From contig CAYNQC010000005.1 of assembly GCA_964399235.1 (NCBI GenBank), positions 1 through 43,538 on the forward strand: DNA of 43,538 nt, read 5' to 3'. Positions 1-8,150 of this stretch are shown here, piece after piece (the stretch's first letter is position 1; each line of letters begins with the position of its first letter). Origin of the DNA: DASPPK01 sp964399235 (GTDB lineage: Archaea > Thermoproteota > Bathyarchaeia > Bathyarchaeales > Bathycorpusculaceae). The notes beneath the pieces are model-generated. The model made no database searches and had not been told where the DNA came from. It was given only the letters and a program-made list of their open reading frames with translations. A program made the position numbers and the translations under genes.

Positions 1-5
1 GGTAC

Positions 6-257
6 ATGGCGAACGACGAGGCCATCTCCGACCAGGAGTGGCTCAAGTACGTCGCTAACAGGTACGAGGAGATCAAGGAGGACTACCGGGGGCTGGTGGC
101 GCAGAGGCGGGAGGCGGAGGCCCAGGGTAGGGAAGACCTCCTGAACCGTCTCACCTCTGTGTTCCGAGGGAACTACAAGGCCCGCGTGTGGGCGGTGAAA
201 ATCCTTCGGGAGAAGGGGTTCGTCGTAGAAGACCCCTTCGTTCCTAACGGAAAATAA
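6..257 (+). CDS. Small unknown protein
   Basis: An 83-aa protein, mostly charged and predicted helical (N-terminal half rich in E, K and R), with no family I recognise. The ATG lies five bases into the window, so the ribosome binding site is outside it and an earlier start cannot be excluded. It ends ten bases before the next gene and probably belongs to the same operon. Confidence 0.6.
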   Translation: MANDEAISDQEWLKYVANRYEEIKEDYRGLVAQRREAEAQGREDLLNRLTSVFRGNYKARVWAVKILREKGFVVEDPFVPNGK

Positions 258-267
258 GGAGGGCAAG

Positions 268-705
268 ATGCCGTACGTCAGACCGGACAAGGCGATCAGG
301 GAGAACATCATCGTCAAGATGGAGGAGGACCGCGACGCGATCCAGGCCGCCTTCTCCTCCAGTCTCATCGAGACCTCGGTGGACTTCATCCACGACATGC
401 CCCCGGTGGGCGGCGACGTGCGGATCAGGACGGCGCTGGGCACGATGACCCCCATCGAGGGGTCGTGCTGCTGCATGCCGGGAAGCGGACCCGGAGGGCT
501 GGTGGACATCAAGGTAGGCACTCCCGCAGGCCCCTCGATCCTGACGGCCCCTGCCGCCATCACCTCGACCCCCGGCGTCCCGGTGCCGCTGTCCTTCATC
601 CCCGGCGTGTACATCCCGGCGGGCGTGCCGATCTGCTACATCCTGACGGACATCGGGGCTCCGGTCTTCTTCCCGACGATGAACGTCAAGTGGAACATGA
701 CGTAG
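268..705 (+). CDS. Unknown Gly/Pro-rich protein
   Basis: A 145-aa protein starting at an ATG behind a very strong AAGGAGG site. The N-terminal 40 residues are charged and helical. The rest is rich in Gly, Pro, Val and Ile (GTMTPIEGSCCCMPGSGPGG, PAGVPICYILTDIGAPVFF) and looks like a beta-rich domain. The run of three cysteines near residue 67 is unusual. The composition resembles small phage surface or decoration-type beta proteins, but I do not recognise a family and assign no function. Confidence 0.7.
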   Translation: MPYVRPDKAIRENIIVKMEEDRDAIQAAFSSSLIETSVDFIHDMPPVGGDVRIRTALGTMTPIEGSCCCMPGSGPGGLVDIKVGTPAGPSILTAPAAITSTPGVPVPLSFIPGVYIPAGVPICYILTDIGAPVFFPTMNVKWNMT

Positions 706-748
706 CCCTGAAGGACGGGCTTGCAAGGAATTCTGAAGGAGGTGGGGA

Positions 749-1297
749 GTGCGGAAGATCATCTACGCGCTCGGCGGGATTACCCTGATGATGTCGGTCG
801 GGTGCAACGGGGATTTCCTCAAGATCGACCCAGCCTTCGCGGCCCCCCTCGTCGAGAAGGGCGCGGCGATCACGACCACGCTGGGGCTCAAGGCCCTGGT
901 TTCGGACGCCGAGGGCTACGAGAAGGTGAAGGCGGTGGTCAAGCCGGTGCAGGAGATCATCGACACTACGGTGATCCCCATCATCAAGGGGGTGGATCTG
1001 GCCGACGTGACGCGGGCGACGGTAGACAAGGCCCTGGCCCTCTTGAACGAGAAGATCCCCCAGGAGATCAAGGGAGTGATCCAACTGGCCGTGAATGGGG
1101 CGCTGGTCCTCTTGAAGATGCCCGACAACCCCGCGACGAAACTGGAACCAGGACAGGCCGAAATCATTCTGGCCCTGTTCCGGGGCATCGAGACGGGGGC
1201 CTCGGCGTTCGTGGCTTGGGGCGGGCCGGGTGCCAAGGCTCTCGGGGACATCCCTGTGGTGATGGAAATCACATGGGCCGGAGGAAAAGGCCCGTAG
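749..1297 (+). CDS. Predicted small lipoprotein
   Basis: A 182-aa protein starting with GTG, five bases after GAAGGAGG. Residues 1-19 (MRKIIYALGGITLMMSVGC) have a basic N-terminus, a hydrophobic core and a Cys after Val-Gly, as in a lipoprotein signal peptide. The -3 residue is Ser rather than the usual Leu, so lipidation is likely but not certain. The mature part is helical and hydrophobic (AEIILALFRGIETGASAFVA). It is the last gene before a strong terminator. A host-envelope role such as superinfection exclusion is possible but is only an inference from the signal. Confidence 0.7.
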   Translation: MRKIIYALGGITLMMSVGCNGDFLKIDPAFAAPLVEKGAAITTTLGLKALVSDAEGYEKVKAVVKPVQEIIDTTVIPIIKGVDLADVTRATVDKALALLNEKIPQEIKGVIQLAVNGALVLLKMPDNPATKLEPGQAEIILALFRGIETGASAFVAWGGPGAKALGDIPVVMEITWAGGKGP

Positions 1298-1324
1298 GAT
1301 TACCGGTCTCCTTTCCTTCCCGCG

Positions 1325-1362
1325 ATCCGCCGGGGGGTTCGCGCCTCCTGGCGGATTTTTTT
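1325..1362 (+). terminator. Rho-independent terminator
   Basis: A perfect 7-bp stem (ATCCGCC at 1325-1331 with GGCGGAT at 1350-1356) encloses a GC-rich loop and is followed by a run of seven T (1356-1362). It closes the first operon just before the promoter at 1375. Confidence 0.9.
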
Positions 1363-1374
1363 ACAGAATTGCCC

Positions 1375-1402
1375 TTGACAAAATCATTGAACGATATATA
1401 CT
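1375..1402 (+). promoter_or_regulatory. Sigma70-like promoter, copy 1 of the repeated cassette
   Basis: -35 TTGACA (1375-1380), a 16-bp spacer, and -10 TATACT (1397-1402), followed by ATAATAGG. It nearly matches the copy at 5350 over about 35 bp. It drives the SWIM protein gene. Confidence 0.9.
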
Positions 1403-1428
1403 ATAATAGGAATTGAGGAGGATTGAAG

Positions 1429-1797
1429 ATGATGACGCTTCCAAGATCGCGCTTGGCGGACCAGAGGGCGCAGCTTCGGGCGAAGCCGGTCGACCCCATG
1501 AAGGAGAAGATCCGGCGGAACCTGAAGACCATGCTCCTCATGGGCGACGACGACTCGGATATGAAGGCGTTCGCGGACAAGGTCTGCAAGCTCCAGCACC
1601 AGTTCCGGGACGGCAAGCTCTACGTCGGGACGGACTTCCCCCCGAAGCACGAGGTGCGGAAGTCGGCCAAGACAGGCGATCCCTGGTGCCGCTGCCCCGA
1701 CTTCGCCTTCAGGAGCCGGAAAGGCGGCGGGCTCTGCAAGCACCTGGTGTACGCCCAGGCCGCCGAGCTGGAGATCCCAACCACGGGAGACGTCTAA
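1429..1797 (+). CDS. SWIM zinc-finger protein
   Basis: A 122-aa protein. The ATG at 1429 is seven bases after GAGGAGG; an in-frame TTG at 1423 lies too close to that site. Residues 87-105 carry the SWIM signature CxC...CxH (C87, C89, C103, H105, in WCRCPDFAF and GLCKHLVYA). SWIM domains bind zinc and usually mediate DNA or protein binding; they occur in recombination factors, MuDR-type transposases and SNF2 partners. The N-terminal 80 residues are charged. It has its own promoter and stands alone between a terminator and the next promoter. A second SWIM protein is at 36878. The partner is unknown. Confidence 0.8.
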   Translation: MMTLPRSRLADQRAQLRAKPVDPMKEKIRRNLKTMLLMGDDDSDMKAFADKVCKLQHQFRDGKLYVGTDFPPKHEVRKSAKTGDPWCRCPDFAFRSRKGGGLCKHLVYAQAAELEIPTTGDV

Positions 1798-1814
1798 AAA
1801 AGTTATTTAGCCCC

Positions 1815-1842
1815 TTGACAAATAAGGCAAGGCGTATATACT
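1815..1842 (+). promoter_or_regulatory. Sigma70-like promoter, copy 2
   Basis: TTGACA (1815-1820), 16 bp, TATACT (1837-1842), then GTAGG. It lies upstream of the MoxR-type ATPase gene. Confidence 0.9.
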
Positions 1843-1891
1843 GTAGGTAGATCCTGGGCAAGAAGCAAGGAAGGACGAAGGAGGACGAACC

Positions 1892-2998
1892 ATGCGGATC
1901 GGACAGGTGCCGGAAGTTCTGCGGGCGCACGAATCGGCGGGCAACGCGGTCATGCTCTGGTCGCCTCCGGGCGTGGGCAAATCGAGCCTGGTCGGGCAGA
2001 TGAGCGAGGAGGACGGCGTCCTCAATGTCGACATCCGCCTCAGCCTCCTCAACCCGGTCGACCTGCGGGGCATCCCCATCGTCAAGGGGGATCGGGTCGA
2101 GTGGGTGCCGCCGGTGTTCCTGGTCAACAAGGGGCCATGCCGCTTCTTCCTCGACGAGATCAACATCGCTCCTCCCACCACCCAGGCCGCCGCCTACCAG
2201 TGGGTGCTCGACGGACGGATCGGCGAGTGGGCGATGGACCGCACCCCGATGGTCACGAAGACGGGATGCAAGCGCCCGGCGCAGACGATCGTCGCTGCCG
2301 GGAACCGCGCTTCCGATCAGGCATTCGTCCACCAGATGCCCGCCCCCCTGCGGAACAGGATGGCGCACATCGAGGTGGAGCCCCACCTGGACGACTGGAA
2401 GGAGTGGGCCTGGAAGTCCGGGGTCGACGGGAGGATCATCAACTTCCTCCAGTTCACTTCGCGGGTCGGGGTCGGGCTCAACGCCGATTCTCCCTGGGGC
2501 CTCCTCTTCTTCTTCGATCCCAAGGTCCACGCGACGGGGGCCTTCCCGACCCCGCGCTCCTGGGTCCAGGTCAGCAACTTCGTCGGGGTGAATCCCCGGT
2601 TGGCCATGAACACCGAGGCGATCGCCGGGATGGTCGGGGGCGCGGTCGCGCAGAAGTTCGTGGCCTTCCTCAAGGTCGCGGACAAGCTCCCGAACGCCGA
2701 CCGGGTCCTCGACGGCGAGATCACCCTTCACCCGCCGACGGAGCCAAGCGCCCTCTACGCCTTCTGCGGTGCGCTCACCGCCGCCCTCATCCGGAGGGAG
2801 AAGGACAAGCGGGTGAAGGCCACCGAGAACGTCGCCCTCTACTGCGCCAAGCACTGGGCCGATGCGGCGGAGTTCGCCATCCTGACCATGAAGGACTTCG
2901 GCAGGACGCCCGAGTACAAGGAGGTCTACCGGAACGTGATCGTCACCAAGGGCTGGCGCGACTTCGCAAAGTGCTTCGGCCAGCTCCTGGAGGTGTAG
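1892..2998 (+). CDS. MoxR-type AAA+ ATPase
   Basis: A 368-aa AAA+ ATPase with Walker A SPPGVGKS (residues 24-31) and Walker B FFLDEIN (D88, E89). A sensor-like AGNRASD follows near residue 135, as in MoxR/RavA-family chaperone ATPases. These usually act with a von Willebrand A protein, often to insert metal cofactors or remodel complexes. The next gene encodes a VWA protein, so the pair very probably works together. The ATG follows GAAGGAGG by eight bases. The gene has its own promoter, and a further promoter separates it from its partner. The substrate is unknown. Confidence 0.88.
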   Translation: MRIGQVPEVLRAHESAGNAVMLWSPPGVGKSSLVGQMSEEDGVLNVDIRLSLLNPVDLRGIPIVKGDRVEWVPPVFLVNKGPCRFFLDEINIAPPTTQAAAYQWVLDGRIGEWAMDRTPMVTKTGCKRPAQTIVAAGNRASDQAFVHQMPAPLRNRMAHIEVEPHLDDWKEWAWKSGVDGRIINFLQFTSRVGVGLNADSPWGLLFFFDPKVHATGAFPTPRSWVQVSNFVGVNPRLAMNTEAIAGMVGGAVAQKFVAFLKVADKLPNADRVLDGEITLHPPTEPSALYAFCGALTAALIRREKDKRVKATENVALYCAKHWADAAEFAILTMKDFGRTPEYKEVYRNVIVTKGWRDFAKCFGQLLEV

Positions 2999-3006
2999 GA
3001 ATCCTC

Positions 3007-3034
3007 TTGACAAATACGGGAAATCACCTATAAT
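3007..3034 (+). promoter_or_regulatory. Sigma70-like promoter, copy 3
   Basis: TTGACA (3007-3012), 16 bp, consensus TATAAT (3029-3034), then ATAGGCAG. It drives the metallopeptidase/VWA gene. Confidence 0.9.
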
Positions 3035-3062
3035 ATAGGCAGAGTCAGGATTGAGGTGAAAG

Positions 3063-4577
3063 ATGGCCGACAACGAAAACCTCTTCGCCAAGAGCAAGGT
3101 TCAGCTGGTTCTGAACCACCCGTTCTTCGGCGTCCTGGTCTGCCACTTGCCGACCGAGCCGATGGATCCCGCGATCATGATGGCGATGGGCGCTCCGCCT
3201 ACGGCGATGGTCGACGGGAAGAAGATCTACTACAACGCCGAGTGGGTGAAGGGCCTCCCGGAAAAGCAGCGGATGGGTCTCCTCTGCCACGAGATCCTTC
3301 ACCCCGCCCTTCAGCACCTTTGGCGGCGGGGGCAGCGCGAGCCCGAGACCTGGAACAGGGCTTGCGACTACGTGGTGAACGACATCATCCTCAACACGAA
3401 GAACGGAGGGGGAACCGGATTTGAGCTTCCTCCCGGCGGGTGCATCGACGGCCAGTTCTCCGGGATGTCCGTCGAGCAGGTCTACCATCTTCTGAAGGAG
3501 CAGGAACAAGGGAAGGGGAAGAAGAAGGCGAAGGAAGGCAAGGTCCTCGACGGACACCTGGAGAAGGAATACGAAAAGGGCGGGGGGAAGGGGAAGGGGA
3601 AGGCGGGGGCAGGGGACCAGGGGGCCAGCAAGAAGGACGGGAAGGGGAAGGACGGGAAGGGGAAGGGGCAGGAGAAGAAGGACGGGCAGGGCAATGGCAG
3701 CGGGGCCAAGGAAGAGGCCGAACGCCAGCGCCAGGAAGCGGAGAAGAAGGCCGCGCAGGGCCAGGGCAAATCCGAGGAGAAGGATGAGGAGAAAGACGAC
3801 GAGGGGGAGAACGACCAGGACGGGGAAACGCCCAACCAGCAGCAGGAGGGGGAAGGCGGGGACGCCGACTCCAACGAGGGAAGCCTCGACGACGTGAAGG
3901 AAGACATGACGGAGGTCTGGAAGGGCCTCCTCATCCAGGCGGCGATGGTTGCGAAGTCGAGGGGAACCCTTCCCGGCCAGCTGGAACGGCTGGTGGGGGA
4001 GGTCACGAAGCCCAAGGTGCCGTGGCAGCGGATCATCGAGATGTACATCAACGACACGATCCGCGACGACTACGATATGTGCCGCCAGGACCGGCGGTTC
4101 ATCATGCAGGGGATCTACTTTCCCGAGCTGCAAAGCAACGCGGCGAGCGTGGTGGTTGCGACCGACACCTCCGGCTCCATCGGGGGGGATGAGCTGAAGA
4201 CCTTCGTCGGGGAGATCACGGGCATCCTGCGGTGCAGGGGGGTCTCGGCAATGAGGCTGATGGCCTGCGATGCCGAGATCACCATGGACGAGACGCTTCT
4301 CCCGACGGACGCCTTGCCGGAGAACTTCCCCGGCGGTGGTGGGACGGACTTCCGCCCGGTCTTCAAGCGGATCGCTGACAACATGGAGGGGATTCCTCCC
4401 GCCCTGATCGTGTACCTCACGGATGGGTACGGGACTTTCCCGGAGCGGGACATCGGCATCCCGACGATCTGGTTGATCGCGGCGCACTCGGGAACGCCCG
4501 ACGAGAGCCTTCCCAAGCCGCCCTTCGGGATCACGGTGCGGTACGACCTGGATACGGAGGTCATCGGTGTCCTTTGA
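3063..4577 (+). CDS. Metallopeptidase-like/VWA protein, partner of MoxR ATPase
   Basis: A 504-aa protein with three parts. Residues 1-140 hold a zincin-type motif HEILHPALQH (H76, E77, H80, H85), matching the DUF2201 putative metallopeptidase domain. Residues about 145-280 are a very polar linker of K, G, E, Q and D. Residues about 300-504 are a VWA-like domain with a MIDAS-type DTSGS (from D368), a GGGGTDF loop and YLTDG. This arrangement is typical of proteins encoded beside MoxR ATPases in bacteria and phages. The ATG follows GAGGTGAAAG. The 3' end overlaps the next gene by 11 bp. Proteolytic activity is not proven by the motif alone. Confidence 0.85.
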   Translation: MADNENLFAKSKVQLVLNHPFFGVLVCHLPTEPMDPAIMMAMGAPPTAMVDGKKIYYNAEWVKGLPEKQRMGLLCHEILHPALQHLWRRGQREPETWNRACDYVVNDIILNTKNGGGTGFELPPGGCIDGQFSGMSVEQVYHLLKEQEQGKGKKKAKEGKVLDGHLEKEYEKGGGKGKGKAGAGDQGASKKDGKGKDGKGKGQEKKDGQGNGSGAKEEAERQRQEAEKKAAQGQGKSEEKDEEKDDEGENDQDGETPNQQQEGEGGDADSNEGSLDDVKEDMTEVWKGLLIQAAMVAKSRGTLPGQLERLVGEVTKPKVPWQRIIEMYINDTIRDDYDMCRQDRRFIMQGIYFPELQSNAASVVVATDTSGSIGGDELKTFVGEITGILRCRGVSAMRLMACDAEITMDETLLPTDALPENFPGGGGTDFRPVFKRIADNMEGIPPALIVYLTDGYGTFPERDIGIPTIWLIAAHSGTPDESLPKPPFGITVRYDLDTEVIGVL

Positions 4578-5340
4578 AGAAGCGGAAGAGAGGGGACCCT
4601 ACGAGGAGACCTACCGGACGACCGAAGTCCAGGTAGGTCTCTTCCTCATTTCCCTCGGATTCGAGTCGGTGGCCGAAGATCCTTCTCCCCTCGGATTCCG
4701 TTCCGCCCCTTCCATGTGGAAGAGGGGGATGGGGTTCGGGGCGGTCGTCAGGGCTTTTCCGAGATTCAACTCTTTCAAGATGGAAGTGAATCTCGGGGTG
4801 TATGCCGAGGAGCGGGATGAGGCGGGGGAAGACGTTTCCTACGTCTCTCCCGTCACGATTTCCATTGAGGGGGCGGATCATCACTGGAAGGACGTCCTGA
4901 ACAAAAAGATCCAGTCCGCCGTCGAGCACGGGATGAAGGCGATGAATCTGACCTGCCCCCATTGCGGCGGGAAGATGAAGGAGAGGAAGATCCGGGCGGA
5001 TGGAGATCACAAGGGCGAGTCATTCTACGGCTGCTCGAAGTACCCCCAGTGCCGGGGGGCGAGATTTCCGTGGAACGCGGGGGCGCAAAGCGACGAGGGC
5101 AAGTGGGCGTTTGCCAAATGCCCCGACTGCGACGCCCCCCTGGTCATCCGATACGCCAAGCAGGGGAGGAACGAAGGGAACAAGTTCTACGGGTGCAAGG
5201 CATATCCGAAGTGCAAGCGAATCGTCCAGGAAAACGAGCTGATGGCCCTCCGGTTCATGCAGGGGGAAGACGCCAAAAACCCCTGGGAATGGACCCCCCC
5301 GGAACCCCCTCCCGATCCACCTGTTGATTTAACTTTTTAA
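4567..5340 (+). CDS. Protein with two topoisomerase-type zinc fingers
   Basis: A 257-aa protein. The GTG start at 4567 is six bases after GGAGG (4556-4560), inside the end of the VWA gene. The C-terminal half carries two C4 zinc fingers of the bacterial topoisomerase I type: CPHCGGKM...FYGCSKYPQC near residues 137-160, and CPDCDAPL...FYGCKAYPKC near 186-218. These fingers bind DNA, often single-stranded, in TopA tails. There is no topoisomerase catalytic domain. The first 120 residues are an unrecognised domain. The C-terminus is Pro-rich (PPEPPPDPP). A ssDNA- or nucleic-acid-binding accessory role is an inference. Confidence 0.8.
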   Translation: MSFEEAEERGPYEETYRTTEVQVGLFLISLGFESVAEDPSPLGFRSAPSMWKRGMGFGAVVRAFPRFNSFKMEVNLGVYAEERDEAGEDVSYVSPVTISIEGADHHWKDVLNKKIQSAVEHGMKAMNLTCPHCGGKMKERKIRADGDHKGESFYGCSKYPQCRGARFPWNAGAQSDEGKWAFAKCPDCDAPLVIRYAKQGRNEGNKFYGCKAYPKCKRIVQENELMALRFMQGEDAKNPWEWTPPEPPPDPPVDLTF

Positions 5341-5349
5341 TTTTACCCC

Positions 5350-5377
5350 TTGACAAAATCATGAAACGATATATACT
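5350..5377 (+). promoter_or_regulatory. Sigma70-like promoter, copy 4
   Basis: TTGACA (5350-5355), 16 bp, TATACT (5372-5377), then ATGATTAGG. It is almost identical to copy 1, including the spacer, which suggests duplication of the cassette. Confidence 0.9.
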
Positions 5378-5406
5378 ATGATTAGGATGATGGAGAAAGG
5401 GGAAAG

Positions 5407-5931
5407 GTGAACAAGAACACAACAGACTGGGAGAGGGCCTGGGAGGCTTGCAAGGACGAGATCACCGACGTCGGGGGCGGGCTCTTCCTGAGCGCGGTTC
5501 CGAGGGCAAACGACCTCCGAGACCTGGGGATCAAGAACGTCCTCAACGTGGCGCGGGAGCAGGGGGACAACCACCTGTGCTACGGCAACTTCAACGTCGC
5601 CCACTTCTTCATCGAGGACGGCGTCCCGATGAACCCGATGATGGTGCGATCGGCCTTGAAGACCCTGCGGGAGATGCACCGGAAGGGATCGACCGTGGTT
5701 CACTGCGGGATGGGGGTCAGCCGATCCCCCACGATCATCGCCCTCTACTGGTACGCCAGGGGCGAGGTGGACTCCCTGGAAGAAGGCATCGAGATCCTTC
5801 AACGGGTGCGGCCCTGCGTTTCTCCGAATTACATCGTGGACAAGAAGGTCATGCGGGCGGTCGACGGTCTTCGCCGGATGTGGACGAAGCATGGGGCTCC
5901 CGCGACTATCAGGATTGGAGGTGCGGAATGA
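5407..5931 (+). CDS. Dual-specificity protein phosphatase
   Basis: A 174-aa protein with the complete DSP/PTP loop HCGMGVSRSP: catalytic C100 and R106 of CX5R, preceded by a hydrophobic strand (STVVHC). The DLGIKNVLNVA segment near residue 40 and the tail ILQRVRPCVSPN are also typical of compact dual-specificity phosphatases. These enzymes remove phosphate from Ser/Thr/Tyr, or from RNA or lipid in some branches; the substrate cannot be read here. The start is GTG after GAAAGGGGAAAG. The gene is first in an operon running to about 8.3 kb and overlaps the next gene by 4 bp. Confidence 0.88.
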   Translation: MNKNTTDWERAWEACKDEITDVGGGLFLSAVPRANDLRDLGIKNVLNVAREQGDNHLCYGNFNVAHFFIEDGVPMNPMMVRSALKTLREMHRKGSTVVHCGMGVSRSPTIIALYWYARGEVDSLEEGIEILQRVRPCVSPNYIVDKKVMRAVDGLRRMWTKHGAPATIRIGGAE

Positions 5932-6491
5932 CCGGACTCGAAAACGTGGGCGTCCTTCACTACGACATCCCGGTGAGCATCAGCAGGTTCGGCATCTGGC
6001 TCCGCAAGGAGCTGCGGAAGGGCAAGGCCCTCCCGGCGTCCAAGAGCGTCTACCTGGTGAACTGGTCGGACGTCCCGCGCCTCCAGGGGGTGGTGGACGG
6101 GGCGAAGGTCGCCTACACCGAAAAGTACCCGGAGGAGGCCGCGACCCTCAACCGCCTCTCGGTCGCCTTCCTGAAGTTCGACAACGCCACGGGGGAAGAG
6201 GCCCGGCGGATGGCGGTCGAGGGCATGAACCGCCTCATCGCGGAAACCACCGACTCCCTCAAGAAGCAGATCAAGAAGGCCGACGGCGAGGGCCTGCCCC
6301 GCGCCATCCAGCGGAAGTTCATCAAGCGCATCAAGGAGTGCAAGATGCTCGCGATCGCCTTCCGGCTGATGGAGGACGTCGAGGGGCCGATGGCGGAGCT
6401 CTGGACCCTGGTCGAGGAGGAGATCGGAGCCGAGGTGGCCGCGCAGATCGCCAAGAAGGCGGAGGCCCGGCTCGCCAAGGCGGTGGCCTAA
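5928..6491 (+). CDS. Unknown helical protein
   Basis: A 187-aa protein. The ATG overlaps the phosphatase stop codon and sits six bases after GGAGG (5917-5921). The N-terminal 75 residues look alpha/beta (SVYLVNWSDVPRLQGVVDG); the rest is helical and charged. Tight coupling to the phosphatase suggests joint expression. No family recognised. Confidence 0.7.
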   Translation: MTGLENVGVLHYDIPVSISRFGIWLRKELRKGKALPASKSVYLVNWSDVPRLQGVVDGAKVAYTEKYPEEAATLNRLSVAFLKFDNATGEEARRMAVEGMNRLIAETTDSLKKQIKKADGEGLPRAIQRKFIKRIKECKMLAIAFRLMEDVEGPMAELWTLVEEEIGAEVAAQIAKKAEARLAKAVA

Positions 6492-6566
6492 CCCTGCAAG
6501 GCGGGATCCCGGAGGCCGGAACAGACCCGCGCCTTCGGGTTCCCGTTCTACTTGGGGAGGTGAAGC

Positions 6567-6812
6567 ATGAAGTGGTATCCGAAAGGACTTCATGGGGGAG
6601 GGCGAGGGGCGGTGGTCCCCGAAGCCAAGGTTTCCGACAACCACTACACCATGGAGTGCTACACCGAACGAATGACAACGGCCCGATGGAAGGCCGTCCT
6701 TCTGGCGAAGATGGACGAAATCTTCTGCGGGGGTCACCGCCGACGTCTCGTGGCAAAGCGGCTCGGGGCGGGGGTCGTTGAAGTGAGCAAGGCCCCGGAG
6801 AAGCAAGGATGA
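6567..6812 (+). CDS. Unknown small basic protein
   Basis: An 81-aa protein with an ATG six bases after GGGGAGG. It is basic, with GGHRRRLVAKRL near the C-terminus, and might bind nucleic acid. No family recognised. The 75 bp before it contain a possible ACCCG/CGGGT hairpin without a T run, so it is not called a terminator. Confidence 0.6.
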   Translation: MKWYPKGLHGGGRGAVVPEAKVSDNHYTMECYTERMTTARWKAVLLAKMDEIFCGGHRRRLVAKRLGAGVVEVSKAPEKQG

Positions 6813-7537
6813 AGTGGAGGAAGTACAAGGAGAGAGGGAACCGGCTGGTCGCCCTGAAGGAGCCCCGCCTCGTCACCCGCGTGGGGTACGAGGTGGACTT
6901 CGAGGAGGCTTGCCGGATGGTGGCGAAGGAGGCCACTTTTGTCCCGGGGGATCCCAGGATCAAGGACGCGAAGACGGAATTGGATGGTTGGCCGGTTCAA
7001 CAGAACAAGGATTTCGACCTTAAAATCGTTTCTCTTCATCCTTCTCTGTGGAAGTACTGGGACGACCGGGCAAATTGGAAGAAACACCTGAGCGACAATC
7101 TTGAAGAGGCGATAGGGCACGTGGGGGTCGATTCCGTTATGGGGGCCATCGACCATGCGGTCGTGAGAAAGATGATTTTAGACCGCCTTCAGTCGGAAAT
7201 TCACGGGGGGCAGGAGAGGAAAATCTGGTTTGAGGACCCCCCTGGGACGATGATGCTACCGGACGCGAAGGAGATGTGGCGCGGGCCGTGGGAGGTTCTC
7301 GGTTGGGGAACGGCGTACACCGGGACTTACTATCCGGGAGGGGGGAACGCGGAGGATTACGAGCCCCCTCATCTCGGAAACGTCCGGGTCCATGTCCTTT
7401 TGAGAATTGTCTACGTCGGGAAAGACCCCGGGTGGGGCGAGCACATGGTATTGAATGAGAACACGTATCCTTGGGAACAGGAAGCGGTCGCGCAGAAGAT
7501 GTTGACCGACGTTCAGATCGGTTCGAGGGGAGCATGA
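6809..7537 (+). CDS. Unknown protein
   Basis: A 242-aa protein that overlaps the previous stop as ATGA. It is mixed alpha/beta and rich in Trp. The segment GNVRVHVLLRIVYVGKDPGW looks like a beta hairpin near the C-terminus. No catalytic motif is seen. It is co-transcribed with its neighbours. Confidence 0.65.
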   Translation: MKWRKYKERGNRLVALKEPRLVTRVGYEVDFEEACRMVAKEATFVPGDPRIKDAKTELDGWPVQQNKDFDLKIVSLHPSLWKYWDDRANWKKHLSDNLEEAIGHVGVDSVMGAIDHAVVRKMILDRLQSEIHGGQERKIWFEDPPGTMMLPDAKEMWRGPWEVLGWGTAYTGTYYPGGGNAEDYEPPHLGNVRVHVLLRIVYVGKDPGWGEHMVLNENTYPWEQEAVAQKMLTDVQIGSRGA

Positions 7538-7722
7538 AACGCCCGAAGCACCTCCTGAAGGAATGGGAGGACGGATTTCCAAAGACCGAGTGTGGGAAGA
7601 TCGTAGAAGAGAAGGACGCCACGCTTATCCTCGAAAAGGTGACGTGCGGAACGTGCAAGAAGGGGAAGGAGTTCAAGAAGATCCAGCGGAGCCGACCCTT
7701 CAGGTGGGCGCAGGGGAGGTAG
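7534..7722 (+). CDS. Unknown small protein with one CxxC pair
   Basis: A 62-aa protein; the ATG at 7534 overlaps the upstream stop and follows GAGGGGA. It contains TCGTCKKGKEF, a single CxxC pair, plus one earlier Cys, so it may bind metal alone or as a dimer. Lys/Glu-rich. Confidence 0.6.
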   Translation: MKRPKHLLKEWEDGFPKTECGKIVEEKDATLILEKVTCGTCKKGKEFKKIQRSRPFRWAQGR

Positions 7723-7724
7723 CG

Positions 7725-8150
7725 GTGGAAGACAGCAGAGCGATCTACTGGCAGGACGCCATCTCAAGAAATATCCCCTTGGGAAACGTGTCGAAGGAGG
7801 AGGTGGAAAGAGCCCCCGAGGAAAGGGCGGACGCTTTCTTCATCGCGGGGATGGTCCTGGCCGCACGGGGAGGGGAGGACATGAGCAACGAGCAGCTTCA
7901 TTGTTCGGGGGAGGCCGTGATGGAGAACCTTATGCACGAGGGCCTCCGCAGACGGTTTGCGAAAAATCGGCCCAAGCTGTTCTGTCTTCGTGACCTCCCC
8001 TTGCTCGAACTCGACAGGCGAATGGAAATCCCCGAGCGGGAGTTCATGCTCGGGTTGGCCTACATGATCAGGGAGAAGACGGGCAGGGAGTTGACCGCCG
8101 AGCAGGCCGCTTCGGAGATCGACTACCGATTAACAGGAGGGAACAACTGA
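7725..8150 (+). CDS. Unknown helical protein
   Basis: A 141-aa protein; GTG start at 7725, six bases after GGGGAGG. It is acidic and helical, with FIAGMVLAARGGEDM in the middle and YMIREKTGRELTAEQAASEI at the end. No family recognised. The stop overlaps the next start (TGATG). Confidence 0.6.
   Translation: MEDSRAIYWQDAISRNIPLGNVSKEEVERAPEERADAFFIAGMVLAARGGEDMSNEQLHCSGEAVMENLMHEGLRRRFAKNRPKLFCLRDLPLLELDRRMEIPEREFMLGLAYMIREKTGRELTAEQAASEIDYRLTGGNN

Noticed and set aside
1709..3097. Long open frame on the - strand (462 codons) opposite the MoxR gene
   Set aside because: High GC at third positions of the + gene leaves few stops on the other strand. The product is Arg/Pro/Leu/Asp-rich without motifs, and no ribosome site is present. 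Similar shadows at 13575-15863, 19297-21852 and 28873-31116 were rejected for the same reason.
6520..6550. Terminator between 6491 and 6567
   Set aside because: An ACCCG/CGGGT hairpin is present but no T run follows.
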